64,000 bases of DNA from Colwellia sp. 1_MG-2023 (GCF_030546755.1 NZ_JAUOPE010000001.1:450617-514616); one strand, 5' to 3'; shown: positions 37,501 to 47,468, numbered from the stretch's first letter. Numbers and translations: made by a program. Notes: generated by a model not told the origin, from the sequence alone.

Positions 37501-37533
37501 ACGGGCAGTTAAGCTATTGTATGCTTATAAAAA

Positions 37534-37558
37534 AACACGAGATATCTCGTGTTTTTTT
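37534..37558. terminator. Bidirectional terminator between the amidase and riboflavin genes
   Basis: AACACGAG, loop ATAT, CTCGTGTT, followed by T on the plus strand and preceded by A. It separates two convergent genes. Confidence 0.9.
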
Positions 37559-37581
37559 ATGAGGAATAAATGACTGAAAAG

Positions 37582-38691
37582 TTACTCTGAAATATATTCA
37601 ACCACTTCTAAGCCAAAACCTGATAATGAATGATATTTCACTTGAGAGCTTAACAAACGCATTTTCCCGACACCTAGATTAGAGAGGATTTGCGAGCCAA
37701 CACCGACATTTCTTGAACCAACGTGTCGCTGCACTTCTTTCACGGTTTCGCCAGCATCTAACTTAGCGTATTTAGTCACGGTCGCAATAAGTTCTTCAGG
37801 AGATTCATGTTTACCAAGTAGCACTAACACGCCACCTTCTTGACCAATCTTTTCTAATGCATTGCCAATGGGCCATTTCGCGACACTTTCTCGTTGACTA
37901 AACAACAAATCTCGAAAAGTATTTTCTAAATGAACCCGCACCAATACTGGCTTTTCAGGGTTTATTTCACCTTTGGTTAAAGCAAAATGCGCTTGGCCAT
38001 CAATAGTATCTTTAAAAACGGTTAAGTCGAATTCACCAAAAGCCGTCGGCAATTTACATTGAGATATACGCTCAATAGTGGTTTCGTTAGCGTTTCGGTA
38101 TTCAATTAAATCAGCAATGGTGCCCATTTTTAAATCATGCTTTTGGGCAATAACTTCTAGGTCTGGACGACGAGCCATAGTGCCGTCTTCATTTAAAATT
38201 TCAACAATAACCGCTGCTGCTTCTAGACCCGCTAAGCGCGCTAAATCAACGCCAGCTTCCGTGTGACCGGCTCTATTTAATACCCCGCCATCTTTTGCCA
38301 TTAAAGGAAAGATATGACCCGGTTGAACAATTGAGTGTTGATTAGCGTCTTTGCCAATCGCCGCAAGTACAGTAGTTGCACGATCAGCAGCCGAAATACC
38401 GGTAGTAACGCCTTCAGCAGCTTCTATTGATACGGTAAAGTTGGTAGAAAATTGCGCATCATTTTTATCAACCATTAACGGCAAGTTTAGCTTTTTACAA
38501 TGTTCAACTGACATGGGCATACAAATTAAGCCACGACCATGAGTTGCCATAAAGTTAATCGCCTCAGGAGTCACTAACTCCGCAGCCATGATAAAATCGC
38601 CTTCGTTTTCACGATCTTCATCGTCCATCAAGATAACCATTTTACCTTGTTTTATATCTTCGATGATCTCTTTTGGAGAGTGTAAATTCAT
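37582..38691 (-). CDS. ribB: RibB-type DHBP synthase with a degenerate GTP cyclohydrolase II domain
   Basis: A 369-residue two-domain protein. The first 200 residues are 3,4-dihydroxy-2-butanone-4-phosphate synthase ([12 protein letters not shown] near residue 22; [13 protein letters not shown] near 142). The C-terminal 165 residues align with GTP cyclohydrolase II in layout, but the three zinc-binding Cys (a Cys-x10-Cys-x-Cys pattern) are absent: [19 protein letters not shown] carries none. Such hybrids, called RibBX in Shewanella, supply the DHBP activity but not GTP cyclohydrolase II activity. A separate ribA must therefore exist elsewhere. Last gene of nrdR-ribD-ribE-ribB. Confidence 0.85.
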   Translation of the reverse strand: MNLHSPKEIIEDIKQGKMVILMDDEDRENEGDFIMAAELVTPEAINFMATHGRGLICMPMSVEHCKKLNLPLMVDKNDAQFSTNFTVSIEAAEGVTTGISAADRATTVLAAIGKDANQHSIVQPGHIFPLMAKDGGVLNRAGHTEAGVDLARLAGLEAAAVIVEILNEDGTMARRPDLEVIAQKHDLKMGTIADLIEYRNANETTIERISQCKLPTAFGEFDLTVFKDTIDGQAHFALTKGEINPEKPVLVRVHLENTFRDLLFSQRESVAKWPIGNALEKIGQEGGVLVLLGKHESPEELIATVTKYAKLDAGETVKEVQRHVGSRNVGVGSQILSNLGVGKMRLLSSQVKYHSLSGFGLEVVEYISE

Positions 38692-38712
38692 GATTTCCTC
38701 TTAATGTTCTTG

Positions 38713-39375
38713 CTAACCTTTAATAAAGCCACTTTGCATTAACAAAGCTTCGGTTACGCCAGAAGGCGCTTGTTGAGTCGTACTTTTTTTCAATAATAAT
38801 CGTTCGATATAGCGAGCCATTACGTCAACTTCTATATTCACTTTACTGCCAACTTGGTAACTTGGCATTATCGTTTGTTCACTGGTATGCGGTACAATTG
38901 TCAGTCTAAACTGATCTTGCGTTAAACTGTTTACTGTTAAGCTTACACCATCGATGGTAATCGACCCTTTTTCAGCGATATATGGTGCAATCTCTTCTGG
39001 CATGCTAAGCCAATACTCAATACTGTTACCGTTTACTTTAATTGAATTAATTGTCGCTACCGCATCAACATGTCCTGAAACAATATGCCCACCAAAGCGA
39101 GTTGTCGGTAACATGGCTTTTTCTAAATTAACCTGTTGGTTAGCACTATAATGCGCAAAACCTGTACGGGTTAACGTTTCATTAGAAACATCGGCAGTAA
39201 AACTATGTTCGTCAAAAGCCACTACAGTTAAACAAATGCCGTTAGTCGCAATAGAATCACCCAGTTTAACATCACTCATGTCTAACGATTGTGTATCAAC
39301 AGTAATGCGAGCGCCGTCGCCACTAATATTAACTTGTTTAATTTTGCCAACCGCTTCAATAATTCCAGTAAACAT
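38713..39375 (-). CDS. ribE: Riboflavin synthase (alpha subunit)
   Basis: A 220-residue protein with two repeated lumazine-binding domains: MFTGIIEAVGKIKQVN at the start, GDSIATNGICLTVVAFDEHSF, then the second repeat GSITIDGVSLTVNSLTQDQF. It joins two lumazines to make riboflavin. The gene name varies (ribC in E. coli, ribE elsewhere). It lies 19 bases after ribD and 21 before the RibB-type gene, in one operon. No FMN riboswitch is visible inside or upstream of this operon. Confidence 0.95.
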   Translation of the reverse strand: MFTGIIEAVGKIKQVNISGDGARITVDTQSLDMSDVKLGDSIATNGICLTVVAFDEHSFTADVSNETLTRTGFAHYSANQQVNLEKAMLPTTRFGGHIVSGHVDAVATINSIKVNGNSIEYWLSMPEEIAPYIAEKGSITIDGVSLTVNSLTQDQFRLTIVPHTSEQTIMPSYQVGSKVNIEVDVMARYIERLLLKKSTTQQAPSGVTEALLMQSGFIKG

Positions 39376-39394
39376 GTGATGTCTCTAATAATTG

Positions 39395-40522
39395 CTAGGT
39401 AAATTTTGCTGTTATTTTCAAGTCATCACCTACTAAAGTAATGTCTGAAAAGTTCAGTGATTTTGCTTGTGACAAGGTTTGCACCACAGGCATATTTAAT
39501 AAGCCTTTGCCATCATGCCCCATAAGCTTGGGTGCTTGATATAACACAAGTTCATCCACCAGGTTTTGTTCAATGAATGCCCCGGCTAATGTCATGCCTG
39601 ATTCAATTAAAACCTCATTATACTCTTTTTTTGCTAAGGTATTTAGCAAGATGGTTAAATCAACGTACTCGCTATTTAACGCTTTTGGCAAGATAACTTC
39701 TTCTACAAAATGAGGCCATTGATGGCTATTTTCAATACTCGTTCTGATTAATAGTATCGGCGACTCGACAGAGAAAAAGGCTAATTCAGGCGTTAAGCGA
39801 TTTTTAGTATCAATAACAACACGCACTGGTTGTCTAATGGCTTCTTCGCGATAATGTAACTGTGCATCACCTAACTCTGACCATCGTACATTCATACGAG
39901 CATTGTCTATTAATATAGAGTCGGCTCCGGTAATAATGGCACAACTTTGTGCTCTAAGTTTTTGTACATCTTGGCGCGCGGCTTTTGAGGTGATCCATTG
40001 ACTTTCACCATTCGCCATTGCGGTTTTCCCATCAAGGCTTGCTGCCAGTTTACAACGAACATAGGGAAAACCTAGTGTCATTCTGTTAATAAAACCCACA
40101 TTTAATGTTTTAGCATCTTGTTCAAGTAAACCAGATTGAGTTTCAATGCCTGCTTGTGCAAGCATAGCTAATCCTCGACCAGAAACATTAGGGTTTGGAT
40201 CAACCATAGCGGCGATAACTTTACTAACGCCAGCATCAATCAAAGCTTGTGCACAAGGCGGTGTGCGACCAAAATGAGAGCAAGGCTCTAACGTTACATA
40301 AGCCGTAGCACCTTTGGCATTTTCACCCGCCATCGCTAACGCATGCACTTCAGCATGGCCTTGCCCTGCTTTCTCATGAAAGCCTTCACCGACCATCTGG
40401 CCATCTTTTACAATCACACAACCCACTCTGGGATTTGGCGATGTTGTATAAATTCCGCGTTCAGCTAATCGAATCGCTTGCGCCATAAATTGATGATCTA
40501 AGGGAGTAAATGCATGCTTCAT
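39395..40522 (-). CDS. ribD: Bifunctional riboflavin deaminase/reductase
   Basis: A 375-residue protein. The N-terminal deaminase has the zinc site HAEVHAL followed by VTLEPCSHFGRTPPCAQAL (about residues 52-90). The C-terminal reductase begins RCKLAASLDGKTAMANGESQWITS near 155. It carries out the second and third steps of riboflavin synthesis. It starts 28 bases downstream of nrdR, and the pair nrdR-ribD is conserved across gammaproteobacteria. Confidence 0.95.
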   Translation of the reverse strand: MKHAFTPLDHQFMAQAIRLAERGIYTTSPNPRVGCVIVKDGQMVGEGFHEKAGQGHAEVHALAMAGENAKGATAYVTLEPCSHFGRTPPCAQALIDAGVSKVIAAMVDPNPNVSGRGLAMLAQAGIETQSGLLEQDAKTLNVGFINRMTLGFPYVRCKLAASLDGKTAMANGESQWITSKAARQDVQKLRAQSCAIITGADSILIDNARMNVRWSELGDAQLHYREEAIRQPVRVVIDTKNRLTPELAFFSVESPILLIRTSIENSHQWPHFVEEVILPKALNSEYVDLTILLNTLAKKEYNEVLIESGMTLAGAFIEQNLVDELVLYQAPKLMGHDGKGLLNMPVVQTLSQAKSLNFSDITLVGDDLKITAKFT

Positions 40523-40549
40523 AAGGTGCTATTTTGTCGCGTCAACCGG

Positions 40550-41005
40550 TTATTTATCACTACCGAGTCGGGCAATTTCTTCACCAAACTCTTTCACGTC
40601 TTCAAAAGAACGATACACAGAGGCAAAACGTACATAGGCCACTTTATCGAGTTCTTTTAGTTGTCCCATAATAATATTGCCTAACAGCTCACTGCTAATT
40701 TCTCGCTCGCCTGTTGCCCGCATTTGCGACTTCACTTTATTGATAGAAAGTTCAACTTGCTCAACACTTACAGGACGTTTTTCTAAAGCACGCACTAAAC
40801 CACTGCGCATTTTGTCCTCATTGAACGGCTCTCTTGAACCATCACGTTTGATGATACGAGGCATCACCAATTCTGCTGATTCAAACGTGGTAAAACGCTC
40901 TTGGCAAGCGACACATTCACGACGACGTCGAATTTGATGTCCGTCGGCCACAAGGCGAGAATCAATTACTTTAGTATCGTTAGCCGAGCAAAATGGGCAA
41001 AACAT
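40550..41005 (-). CDS. nrdR: Transcriptional repressor NrdR
   Basis: A 151-residue protein with an N-terminal zinc ribbon ([20 protein letters not shown] then [12 protein letters not shown]) and an ATP-cone domain (about residues 49-139, [17 protein letters not shown]). It represses ribonucleotide reductase genes when dATP is bound. I start at ATG 41005: GGAG lies a few bases upstream, and starting at TTG 41017 would add four residues not seen in the family. First gene of the riboflavin operon. Confidence 0.95.
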   Translation of the reverse strand: MFCPFCSANDTKVIDSRLVADGHQIRRRRECVACQERFTTFESAELVMPRIIKRDGSREPFNEDKMRSGLVRALEKRPVSVEQVELSINKVKSQMRATGEREISSELLGNIIMGQLKELDKVAYVRFASVYRSFEDVKEFGEEIARLGSDK

Positions 41006-41043
41006 GAAACGCTCCAAAAATTTTATTACAGCGCAAAAATAAC

Positions 41044-41067
41044 AATGGCCGCTAAGGCGGCCATTTT
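41044..41067. terminator. Terminator between glyA and nrdR
   Basis: AATGGCCGC (41044-41052) pairs with GCGGCCATT (41057-41065) around TAAG. On the minus strand a loose T-rich stretch follows within a few bases. It would end glyA transcription; nrdR starts 39 bases further on, so its promoter is close to the hairpin. Confidence 0.75.
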
Positions 41068-41140
41068 AATCTAAATGCATTGATAATAAAAACGTTAATA
41101 ACAATTAAGCTTATTATCAATCAATACGCCAAACGACGTA

Positions 41141-42397
41141 CTATTTATAAACAGGGAAACGTGAACATAATTCTTTAACGTTTTCTTGTACTTTTACAAT
41201 AGTTTCTTCGTTATTGATATCGTCTAAAATATCACAAATCCAACCGGTTAATGCTTTGGTTTCTTCAAGGCCAAATCCACGACGCGTAATTGCCGGAGTG
41301 CCTAAACGTAAACCAGAAGTAACAAATGGAGAACGAGGATCATTTGGTACTGAGTTTTTATTTACGGTAATATGAGCACGACCTAAAGCAGCATCAGCAT
41401 CTTTACCAGTAATATCTTTGTCAATTAAATCAAGTAATAATAAGTGGTTTTCTGTGCCATTTGACACAACTTTATAACCACGTTCTTGAAGTACCGCAAC
41501 CATAGCTTTGGCATTGTCTAACACGTTTTGCTGATAAACTTTAAACTCAGGTGCTAAGGCTTCTTTAAATGCTACCGCTTTAGCTGCGATGATGTGCATT
41601 AAAGGACCACCTTGACCACCAGGAAAAACAGCGCTGTTTAATTTTTTATAAACATCTTCGTCATCACAGCCAGAAATAATTAAACCACCACGAGGGCCGG
41701 CTAATGTTTTATGCGTTGTTGTAGTAACCACGTGAGCGTGAGGAACTGGGTTCGGGTATAAACCTGCAGCAATTAAACCAGCAACATGAGCCATATCAAC
41801 GAAGAAGTAAGCGCCAACTTTGTCAGCGATTTTACGCATACGTGCCCAATCAACAACACCAGAAAACGCAGAGAAACCACCAATGATCATTTCTGGTTTG
41901 TGTTCTTCAGCTAAAGCTTCAAGTTCTTCGTAATTGATATCACCTGTTTCTGGGTGAAGGCCATATTGAAATGCTTCATAAGATTTGCCAGAGAAGTTAA
42001 CGTGAGAACCGTGTGTTAAGTGACCACCATGAGCAAGACTCATACCTAATACTTTTCCACCCGGCTTAACTAATGCTTGGAAAACAGCAGCATTTGCTTG
42101 TGAACCAGCATGTGGCTGAACGTTCGCATAAGTTGCACCAAATAATTCTTTAGCACGATCGATAGCTAATTGCTCTGCAACATCAACATATTCACAACCG
42201 CCGTAATAACGCTTTCCAGGGTAACCTTCAGCATACTTATTGGTTAATTGTGAACCTTGAGCTTCTAACACTCGTGGGCTACAGTAGTTTTCTGAAGCGA
42301 TTAGCTCAATGTGTTCTTCTTGACGCACCACTTCACTACTCATTGCCTGATATAATTCAGGGTCAAAATCAGCAATATTCATATCACGTGTAAACAT
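41141..42397 (-). CDS. glyA: Serine hydroxymethyltransferase
   Basis: A 418-residue PLP enzyme matching bacterial GlyA over its full length. The PLP lysine lies in [18 protein letters not shown] near residue 229; other signatures are [20 protein letters not shown] and [21 protein letters not shown]. It converts serine and tetrahydrofolate to glycine and methylene-tetrahydrofolate. It stands between nrdR and the ABC/sigma-factor operon, the usual glyA-nrdR neighbourhood. Confidence 0.97.
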   Translation of the reverse strand: MFTRDMNIADFDPELYQAMSSEVVRQEEHIELIASENYCSPRVLEAQGSQLTNKYAEGYPGKRYYGGCEYVDVAEQLAIDRAKELFGATYANVQPHAGSQANAAVFQALVKPGGKVLGMSLAHGGHLTHGSHVNFSGKSYEAFQYGLHPETGDINYEELEALAEEHKPEMIIGGFSAFSGVVDWARMRKIADKVGAYFFVDMAHVAGLIAAGLYPNPVPHAHVVTTTTHKTLAGPRGGLIISGCDDEDVYKKLNSAVFPGGQGGPLMHIIAAKAVAFKEALAPEFKVYQQNVLDNAKAMVAVLQERGYKVVSNGTENHLLLLDLIDKDITGKDADAALGRAHITVNKNSVPNDPRSPFVTSGLRLGTPAITRRGFGLEETKALTGWICDILDDINNEETIVKVQENVKELCSRFPVYK

Positions 42398-42509
42398 ATT
42401 TTTTCCTCAAGTAATGAGCCAGCAGCTAAACCAACAGGCTATCTTGTTAAGTTCAATTTTAATGCCGCACATTCTGCCCTAAAGAGGCTCATTTGTACAT
42501 GTAAAAACC

Positions 42510-42548
42510 CACTTGAATTAGCTCATTTTGTACTGAGCTATTCCAGTG
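42510..42548. promoter_or_regulatory. Inverted repeat and direct repeats upstream of glyA
   Basis: In the 302-base interval 42398-42699, CACTTGAATTAGCTCA (42510-42525) faces TGAGCTATTCCAGTG (42534-42548) with few mismatches. GCTCATTTGTAC (42487-42498) and GCTCATTTTGTAC (42521-42533) are near-identical direct repeats. Positions 90-150 bases before the glyA start suggest an operator or leader hairpin. The factor is unknown. I see no glycine-riboswitch core. Confidence 0.35.
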
Positions 42549-42699
42549 AGTATTGTTTAAAATGCGGTTAAAGATTTTAATGACGAAATCTAATTCGTCT
42601 TGAGGATAATATATCGAATAAAAAACCAAAGAACAACAAATAAAACACGGTTAAAAATTGTAATTCCGAATTAAAGTTAACTTTATCAACACTAATCCG

Positions 42700-43398
42700 T
42701 TATAAGTTTGAAATTTTATCGTTAAGTTCTTTAAACTCTTTTTTACGTTTTCGATGAATTAACTCGGTGATTAAAAACATCACAGCAATAAACACATTGA
42801 TGAATATCAATGCTGCTAACATAGGTTTATTACCTTCAGATCCTACAGAATAAACAAACCAGTTTGCTAATACACCAAAAGGAATACATGACCACTTAGT
42901 TAACGACATGTATTTCATAGAAGATTCACAGCCTGCTAAGGCATTTTCAAGGGCTTGATCTGGGCTGTCACTGATTTGACGCCATGTTTTTGCGCGGATT
43001 TTCATTTCATAATAAACAAAGATCAGTGACATAAAGGCGCCGCCGCCTAAATATGTATTCCATGGTGTACCAAATTCATCTTCAAACAAACCATAAACAA
43101 ATGCGATAAATAAGCCTACGGTTGCAACAACATTTAAACCAAAACAAGTTTTTGCCCAAGCGGTGCGGCGTTTCGTTTGCTTTAACAATGCTTGCATATC
43201 TGTTTTTTCAACCGGTTGTGATTGCCAGTCTTGCGTTAAACTTTGCCATTGCTCATCTAAAATTTCAGTTTCATCAGAGGTATTGGTATCGACAACAATA
43301 TTGTCATGAGCTTCATCTGTAACAGTTAAATCAACTTGCTCCGTTAAAGGCGATTGAGTTGCTTTGTCTATATTTAGCGATGATTTAATTTCTTTCAT
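42700..43398 (-). CDS. Membrane protein paired with an ECF sigma factor (possible anti-sigma)
   Basis: A 232-residue protein that I do not recognise as a named family. The first about 85 residues are acidic and cytoplasmic, with DEQWQSLTQDWQSQP in a W-rich segment and a predicted helix MQALLKQTKRRTAWAK leading to the membrane. Four hydrophobic helices follow (about 90-110, 117-133, 170-187, 193-213), then a very basic tail HRKRKKEFKELNDK. It shares one base with the preceding sigma-factor gene, so the two are translationally coupled; this placement is typical of an anti-sigma factor, but no known anti-sigma domain is visible. Last gene of the operon. Confidence 0.55.
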   Translation of the reverse strand: MKEIKSSLNIDKATQSPLTEQVDLTVTDEAHDNIVVDTNTSDETEILDEQWQSLTQDWQSQPVEKTDMQALLKQTKRRTAWAKTCFGLNVVATVGLFIAFVYGLFEDEFGTPWNTYLGGGAFMSLIFVYYEMKIRAKTWRQISDSPDQALENALAGCESSMKYMSLTKWSCIPFGVLANWFVYSVGSEGNKPMLAALIFINVFIAVMFLITELIHRKRKKEFKELNDKISNL

Positions 43399-44051
43399 TA
43401 CGACTCCAATAACTGCGTTAACGCTTTTTTAGCCCGCTGTAACCTTACGCCGACAAGATTAGTGGTAATAGATAAAACCTCGGCTATTTCTTGATAACTC
43501 ATGCCCTCTAAAGCTAAAGTGATCACTTGTTGCTGGTCAAGCTTCAATTGACGAATAGCCTGAGCTAAACGTTGTTGTCGCTGCTTTTGATCAAGTGATT
43601 GAAAAGGGGTAGGTTGTGTTAAGTCTTGTTCAGCTTCCATTGGCACAGCAGCTAATTCTTTATCCGCTTTTACCGTGCGAACTGATTTTGCCACATGCGT
43701 TGCTAAAACATTGTGGGCAATGCGAGCAATAAAGGTTTTAACCGCAGAGTCATGCCTAAATTTTGGTAGTGCTCGCCAGACATTTAACGCGATTTCTTGA
43801 AAAAGCTCGTCTTGAATGGCCGGTTTGGCTTCAAAACCTGTAATGATATGGCGAAGCAATTTTTCATGCTCCGACATCCAATCAGTAAAAATTTCTTGCG
43901 GGTTTTTTACCTGCTGATCTTGAACTTTTCCGCTATCGGCTTGTTGGTTAATAAATTGATTCAATGAATAACTCGCATCATGAGTGAATGTCGTTTTAAA
44001 ACGATCTTGCTGTTGTCCCATGAATTCTACCGAGTTATTCATATTTAACAA
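43398..44051 (-). CDS. RNA polymerase sigma factor, ECF family
   Basis: A 217-residue sigma-70-type factor with regions 2 (about residues 68-125, DELFQEIALNVWRALPKFRHDSAVKTF) and 4 (about 158-210, LDQQQVITLALEGMSYQEIAEVLSITTNLVGVRLQRAKKAL) and no regions 1 or 3, as in ECF factors. The start is uncertain: the first codon here is TTG, with ATG choices at 44042 and 44021. It lies 27 bases after the ABC permease gene and overlaps the membrane-protein gene by one base. Confidence 0.85.
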   Translation of the reverse strand: MLNMNNSVEFMGQQQDRFKTTFTHDASYSLNQFINQQADSGKVQDQQVKNPQEIFTDWMSEHEKLLRHIITGFEAKPAIQDELFQEIALNVWRALPKFRHDSAVKTFIARIAHNVLATHVAKSVRTVKADKELAAVPMEAEQDLTQPTPFQSLDQKQRQQRLAQAIRQLKLDQQQVITLALEGMSYQEIAEVLSITTNLVGVRLQRAKKALTQLLES

Positions 44052-44078
44052 TTAATTTACAAACCTTTCTTGATAAAT

Positions 44079-45242
44079 TTAACTTAACGACATGACAACT
44101 TTTTCAGACGTCAGTTTTTTCGCTAAGGTTATAACCAGCCCAGCGGTCAAAGCAAGGGTTGCAGCACTCGTTACTATAAGTACCATCCAATCAACCGGTA
44201 AACCTTTAAAAATATCTTCCATTAATAATGATTGACCAGAAATTGGCATCCATTCAGTCCAAGCCGGTTTATCGTCCATCATCATCATTGCCATTGGCAC
44301 AAAACTCGGCAACATAATTAACATAGTGACTGTCGATTGTGCTTCTTTAAATGTTTTGGCTTGAAAAGCAAAGAACAATTGTAATGACGATGCTAAAAAG
44401 CAAATAGGGATCAATAACAAGATTAACGTCACAGTTGTCATCATATCAATATTAAACGTTGCGCCAATTTTAGCTAAGTCGACAAAATTCATTGAGAATG
44501 AGGTTAACGTTAGCATAAGTGTTATCGAGATTATCGCGATAATGCTTGAACAAAATAGCTTAGCTAGGACAATTTTTACCGTACTAACTGGCTGACATAG
44601 CAACATTTCTAAAACATTGCGTTCACGCTCTCCGGCACTTGAATCAATTGAAATGGATAAACCAGACATAAATGCCCCCATCATCAAGTACATCCCTAAA
44701 ACTAGTGAAATCATCACTGCATTACTGGTGGGTAATGACGTATCTTGTTCTTGAAGGTTAACTGGTTGCAGTAATTTTACATCAATACCCCGAACAAGTA
44801 GGCGTTTAAAACCTATAGAACGAGAATAATCGCGTACTACATCTTTAATTCTACGTATAGGAGATGCTAAAGATTTCTCCCCGTATTCAGCGCGTAAAAT
44901 GATTTCAATAGGGACGCCGTCACTCATGTCTTGGGCAAAAGTATCTGGGATGATAAAATCAATATTACGCTCATTCCAATTACGTTGTTCATCTTCTGGC
45001 ACATCTTTAAACGAAAATATATTGGCATCTTTAAACGCTTTAATTAATTTAGGCGCGTATTCTTCACCAGTAAATTTTACATAAATAGGTGGGTTATCAA
45101 CCGCTTCTTTGATCATCACTTTTGACATCACCATGATCATTATCGGTAATAAAATCCCCATGCTTAATGCCACCATTAAAGCACGTTTATCGCGAAAGGC
45201 TTCTTTTAACTCTTTAAACAGTAATGCTTTAAACTGGATCAT
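44079..45242 (-). CDS. ABC transporter permease, NatB-like
   Basis: A 387-residue protein with one N-terminal helix, a large extracytoplasmic segment (about residues 40-165) and five C-terminal helices. The motif SIDSSAGERERNVLEMLLCQPVS near 200 is characteristic of ABC-2 permeases of the NatB type. NatAB systems export Na+ in Bacillus, but similar pairs export other compounds, so the substrate is open. The start overlaps the end of the ATPase gene by four bases. Confidence 0.85.
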   Translation of the reverse strand: MIQFKALLFKELKEAFRDKRALMVALSMGILLPIMIMVMSKVMIKEAVDNPPIYVKFTGEEYAPKLIKAFKDANIFSFKDVPEDEQRNWNERNIDFIIPDTFAQDMSDGVPIEIILRAEYGEKSLASPIRRIKDVVRDYSRSIGFKRLLVRGIDVKLLQPVNLQEQDTSLPTSNAVMISLVLGMYLMMGAFMSGLSISIDSSAGERERNVLEMLLCQPVSTVKIVLAKLFCSSIIAIISITLMLTLTSFSMNFVDLAKIGATFNIDMMTTVTLILLLIPICFLASSLQLFFAFQAKTFKEAQSTVTMLIMLPSFVPMAMMMMDDKPAWTEWMPISGQSLLMEDIFKGLPVDWMVLIVTSAATLALTAGLVITLAKKLTSEKVVMSLS

Positions 45243-45985
45243 GCTGCCACTCCTTCATCTGAACCAATCAATTTAACAAAGGCTTCTTCTAATTGTGTTT
45301 CACCTGCTAAATCACATAATTCTTGCGGAGTGCCCTGCGCCGCTAATTTGCCATTGGCAACAATAATCACCCGATCACACAATGCTGCAACTTCTTGCAT
45401 CACATGTGAAGAAAATAAAATGCAATGACCTTTGGCTTTAAATTTACTTAAGTAGTTTCTTAATACTCGAGTACTCATAACATCTAAACCACGAGTAGGC
45501 TCATCTAAAACAAAGTTTTGCGGTTGATGAACAAGCGCTTGCGCTAACGTAACTTTCATTCGTTGACCTTGAGAAAAACCAGCGGTTTTACGGTGGGCTA
45601 ATTCATGCATATCTAAATCTGTCAAAACAGATTCAATCGCTTGTTTTTTAGCTTGCCCTGTTAAGCCATGTAAGCTAGCAAAATAATCAATTTGTTCATA
45701 AGCAGTTAAGCGTTCATATAAGCCGAATTTATCAGGAAAGATACCTAACTTTGCTCGTGCCGCTAAGGGATTTTCAGTGACGTGAATTCCATCAATAGTG
45801 GCAAAACCTTCATCCGCAGAAAGCAAACCATACAAGGTACGTAAACACGTTGTTTTTCCTGCGCCATTTGGGCCGAGTATTCCGGTAATTTCACCATCTT
45901 TTGCTTGAAACGATAAACCGTCTAGGGCTTTAACTGTGTGTTTTTTCGAGCTAAAGCTTTTATGTAAATTATTTACTTCAATCAT
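45239..45985 (-). CDS. ABC transporter ATP-binding protein, NatA-like
   Basis: A 248-residue ATPase with Walker A GPNGAGKTT (about residues 38-46), Q-loop region, signature FSQGQRMKV near 138, Walker B FVLDEPTRGLD near 158 and the H-loop SSHVMQEV. It powers the NatB-like permease encoded next, overlapping it by four bases. The S33 hydrolase gene ends 10 bases upstream, so all five genes form one compact transcription unit. Confidence 0.9.
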   Translation of the reverse strand: MIEVNNLHKSFSSKKHTVKALDGLSFQAKDGEITGILGPNGAGKTTCLRTLYGLLSADEGFATIDGIHVTENPLAARAKLGIFPDKFGLYERLTAYEQIDYFASLHGLTGQAKKQAIESVLTDLDMHELAHRKTAGFSQGQRMKVTLAQALVHQPQNFVLDEPTRGLDVMSTRVLRNYLSKFKAKGHCILFSSHVMQEVAALCDRVIIVANGKLAAQGTPQELCDLAGETQLEEAFVKLIGSDEGVAA

Positions 45986-45995
45986 AATTATCTCC

Positions 45996-47468
45996 CTATA
46001 TCCCGCCGTTTAAGCCAGTCATAAATGACTCTGCAGGTATTTCATCTAAACAAGATTCATCCAAGTCATTTGGATCTTTTTTATTTAAAAATTCATTAAT
46101 TACGTTAATTGCGCATCCTGATACAGCAGGTGTATGGCTACTGTGTTTCATAATAATGTGCTTACTATTCGGTAGTGTTTTATTTGAATATTCACCATTA
46201 CTAGGTGGCGTAACTGGGTCTAATTCACCAGAAATTATCAAGGTTGGAATATCGGCAGTAACGGGATTATAAAAATCTTCACTTGGACGGTATTGTGGCC
46301 ACAATGGACAAGCCGTTTGCCAAGCGACATGACTCAAATTGCCGTTAAAATTGTTATCAGAATCCGCCTTGATCATTTCTTGTGTCACTTTTGGCATATC
46401 TTCATTACAAACAATATTAAATGTTAAGCCCACATACATACCCATACCGCCTTCGCTCATTGCCGTTAAACCAACAAAAGGTGAAAAATTTCCTAATGAA
46501 GCTTGATGAATTATCAACGGCACTAAAGAACGTCCTTCAATGCTATATAACTGCATAAAAATAGCGGAAATAAATTTACTTTTATTAACCACTAACGGGG
46601 TTTGCGTACCTAAACGTGGATGTGGAATATTGATAGATACGGGTGTCTCATCTAAGGTAGCAATGACTTGTTTAAACTCATTGGCTAAATTGGGATAGGC
46701 TTGCTGACAACTTGCTTCTTTCTGACAGTTTTCTAGCAACATTGAAAAAGAACGTTCAGCACTTTTACCAAATAACCCAATTGGCACTTCAATCGGGCCT
46801 ACACTATCTAACACCACACTGCTTAACGATTCAGGAAATAAACGCATGTAGACTAAACCTGCTCTAGTGCCATATGACCCACCATAAATAGCAATTTTGT
46901 CATGATTAAGGGCTGCGCGTACTGCGTCAAAATCTCGAATAGCATTCTCAGAATTATACTGGCTTAAATCACCAGTAAAGGTTGCTAAACAGTCTTTCAC
47001 ATCTTGAGCAGTAAAATCTTCGGGGATAGAGCTATAAACATCTTGCTCGATATTGTCATCACATTGTAAAGGGTGTGATTCTCCCGTACCACGTTGGTCA
47101 ACTAATATTAATGCGCGAGACTTTCTCACTTCATTAAAAGCTTTATATAGACCACCGGCAAGGCTAACTGCAGCTTGTCCAGGACCACCAGCTAGAAACA
47201 TTAATGGTTCTTTATTTTGGCTTTTATCAATAGCGGGTAAAACGGCAAAATTGATGGTAATTTTTTCACCATCAGGTTTAGCATAATTCTCAGGAACGAG
47301 TAATTTGCCACATTGTATTTGTTGTTTTATCCCTTCGACGTGGCAATCTTTCAGGGTTAAGTTAGATTCATTAGCAACAACCGCACTGTGAACAGACAGT
47401 AAACCAAATGCAATAAAGCCTTTGACTGCCATCGTTAATGCGATAATACTTTTCCGATATATTTTCAT
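45996..47468 (-). CDS. Exported alpha/beta hydrolase, S33 tripeptidyl-aminopeptidase-like
   Basis: A 490-residue protein with a signal peptide (about residues 1-33) and the S33 layout: oxyanion GGPGQAAVS near 95, DQRGTGESHPLQC near 127, nucleophile AIYGGSYGTRAGL near 198, then the Asp in ISGELDPVTPPSNG near 420 and His in KHSSHTPAVSGCA near 447. All three catalytic residues are present. It should cleave peptides or esters outside the inner membrane. First gene of the NatAB/ECF operon; the upstream receptor gene is separated by a terminator and about 220 bases. Confidence 0.85.
   Translation of the reverse strand: MKIYRKSIIALTMAVKGFIAFGLLSVHSAVVANESNLTLKDCHVEGIKQQIQCGKLLVPENYAKPDGEKITINFAVLPAIDKSQNKEPLMFLAGGPGQAAVSLAGGLYKAFNEVRKSRALILVDQRGTGESHPLQCDDNIEQDVYSSIPEDFTAQDVKDCLATFTGDLSQYNSENAIRDFDAVRAALNHDKIAIYGGSYGTRAGLVYMRLFPESLSSVVLDSVGPIEVPIGLFGKSAERSFSMLLENCQKEASCQQAYPNLANEFKQVIATLDETPVSINIPHPRLGTQTPLVVNKSKFISAIFMQLYSIEGRSLVPLIIHQASLGNFSPFVGLTAMSEGGMGMYVGLTFNIVCNEDMPKVTQEMIKADSDNNFNGNLSHVAWQTACPLWPQYRPSEDFYNPVTADIPTLIISGELDPVTPPSNGEYSNKTLPNSKHIIMKHSSHTPAVSGCAINVINEFLNKKDPNDLDESCLDEIPAESFMTGLNGGI

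Noticed and set aside
37582..41017. FMN riboswitch controlling the riboflavin genes
   Set aside because: The conserved RFN core was looked for in the gaps of nrdR-ribD-ribE-ribB and upstream of nrdR, and not found.
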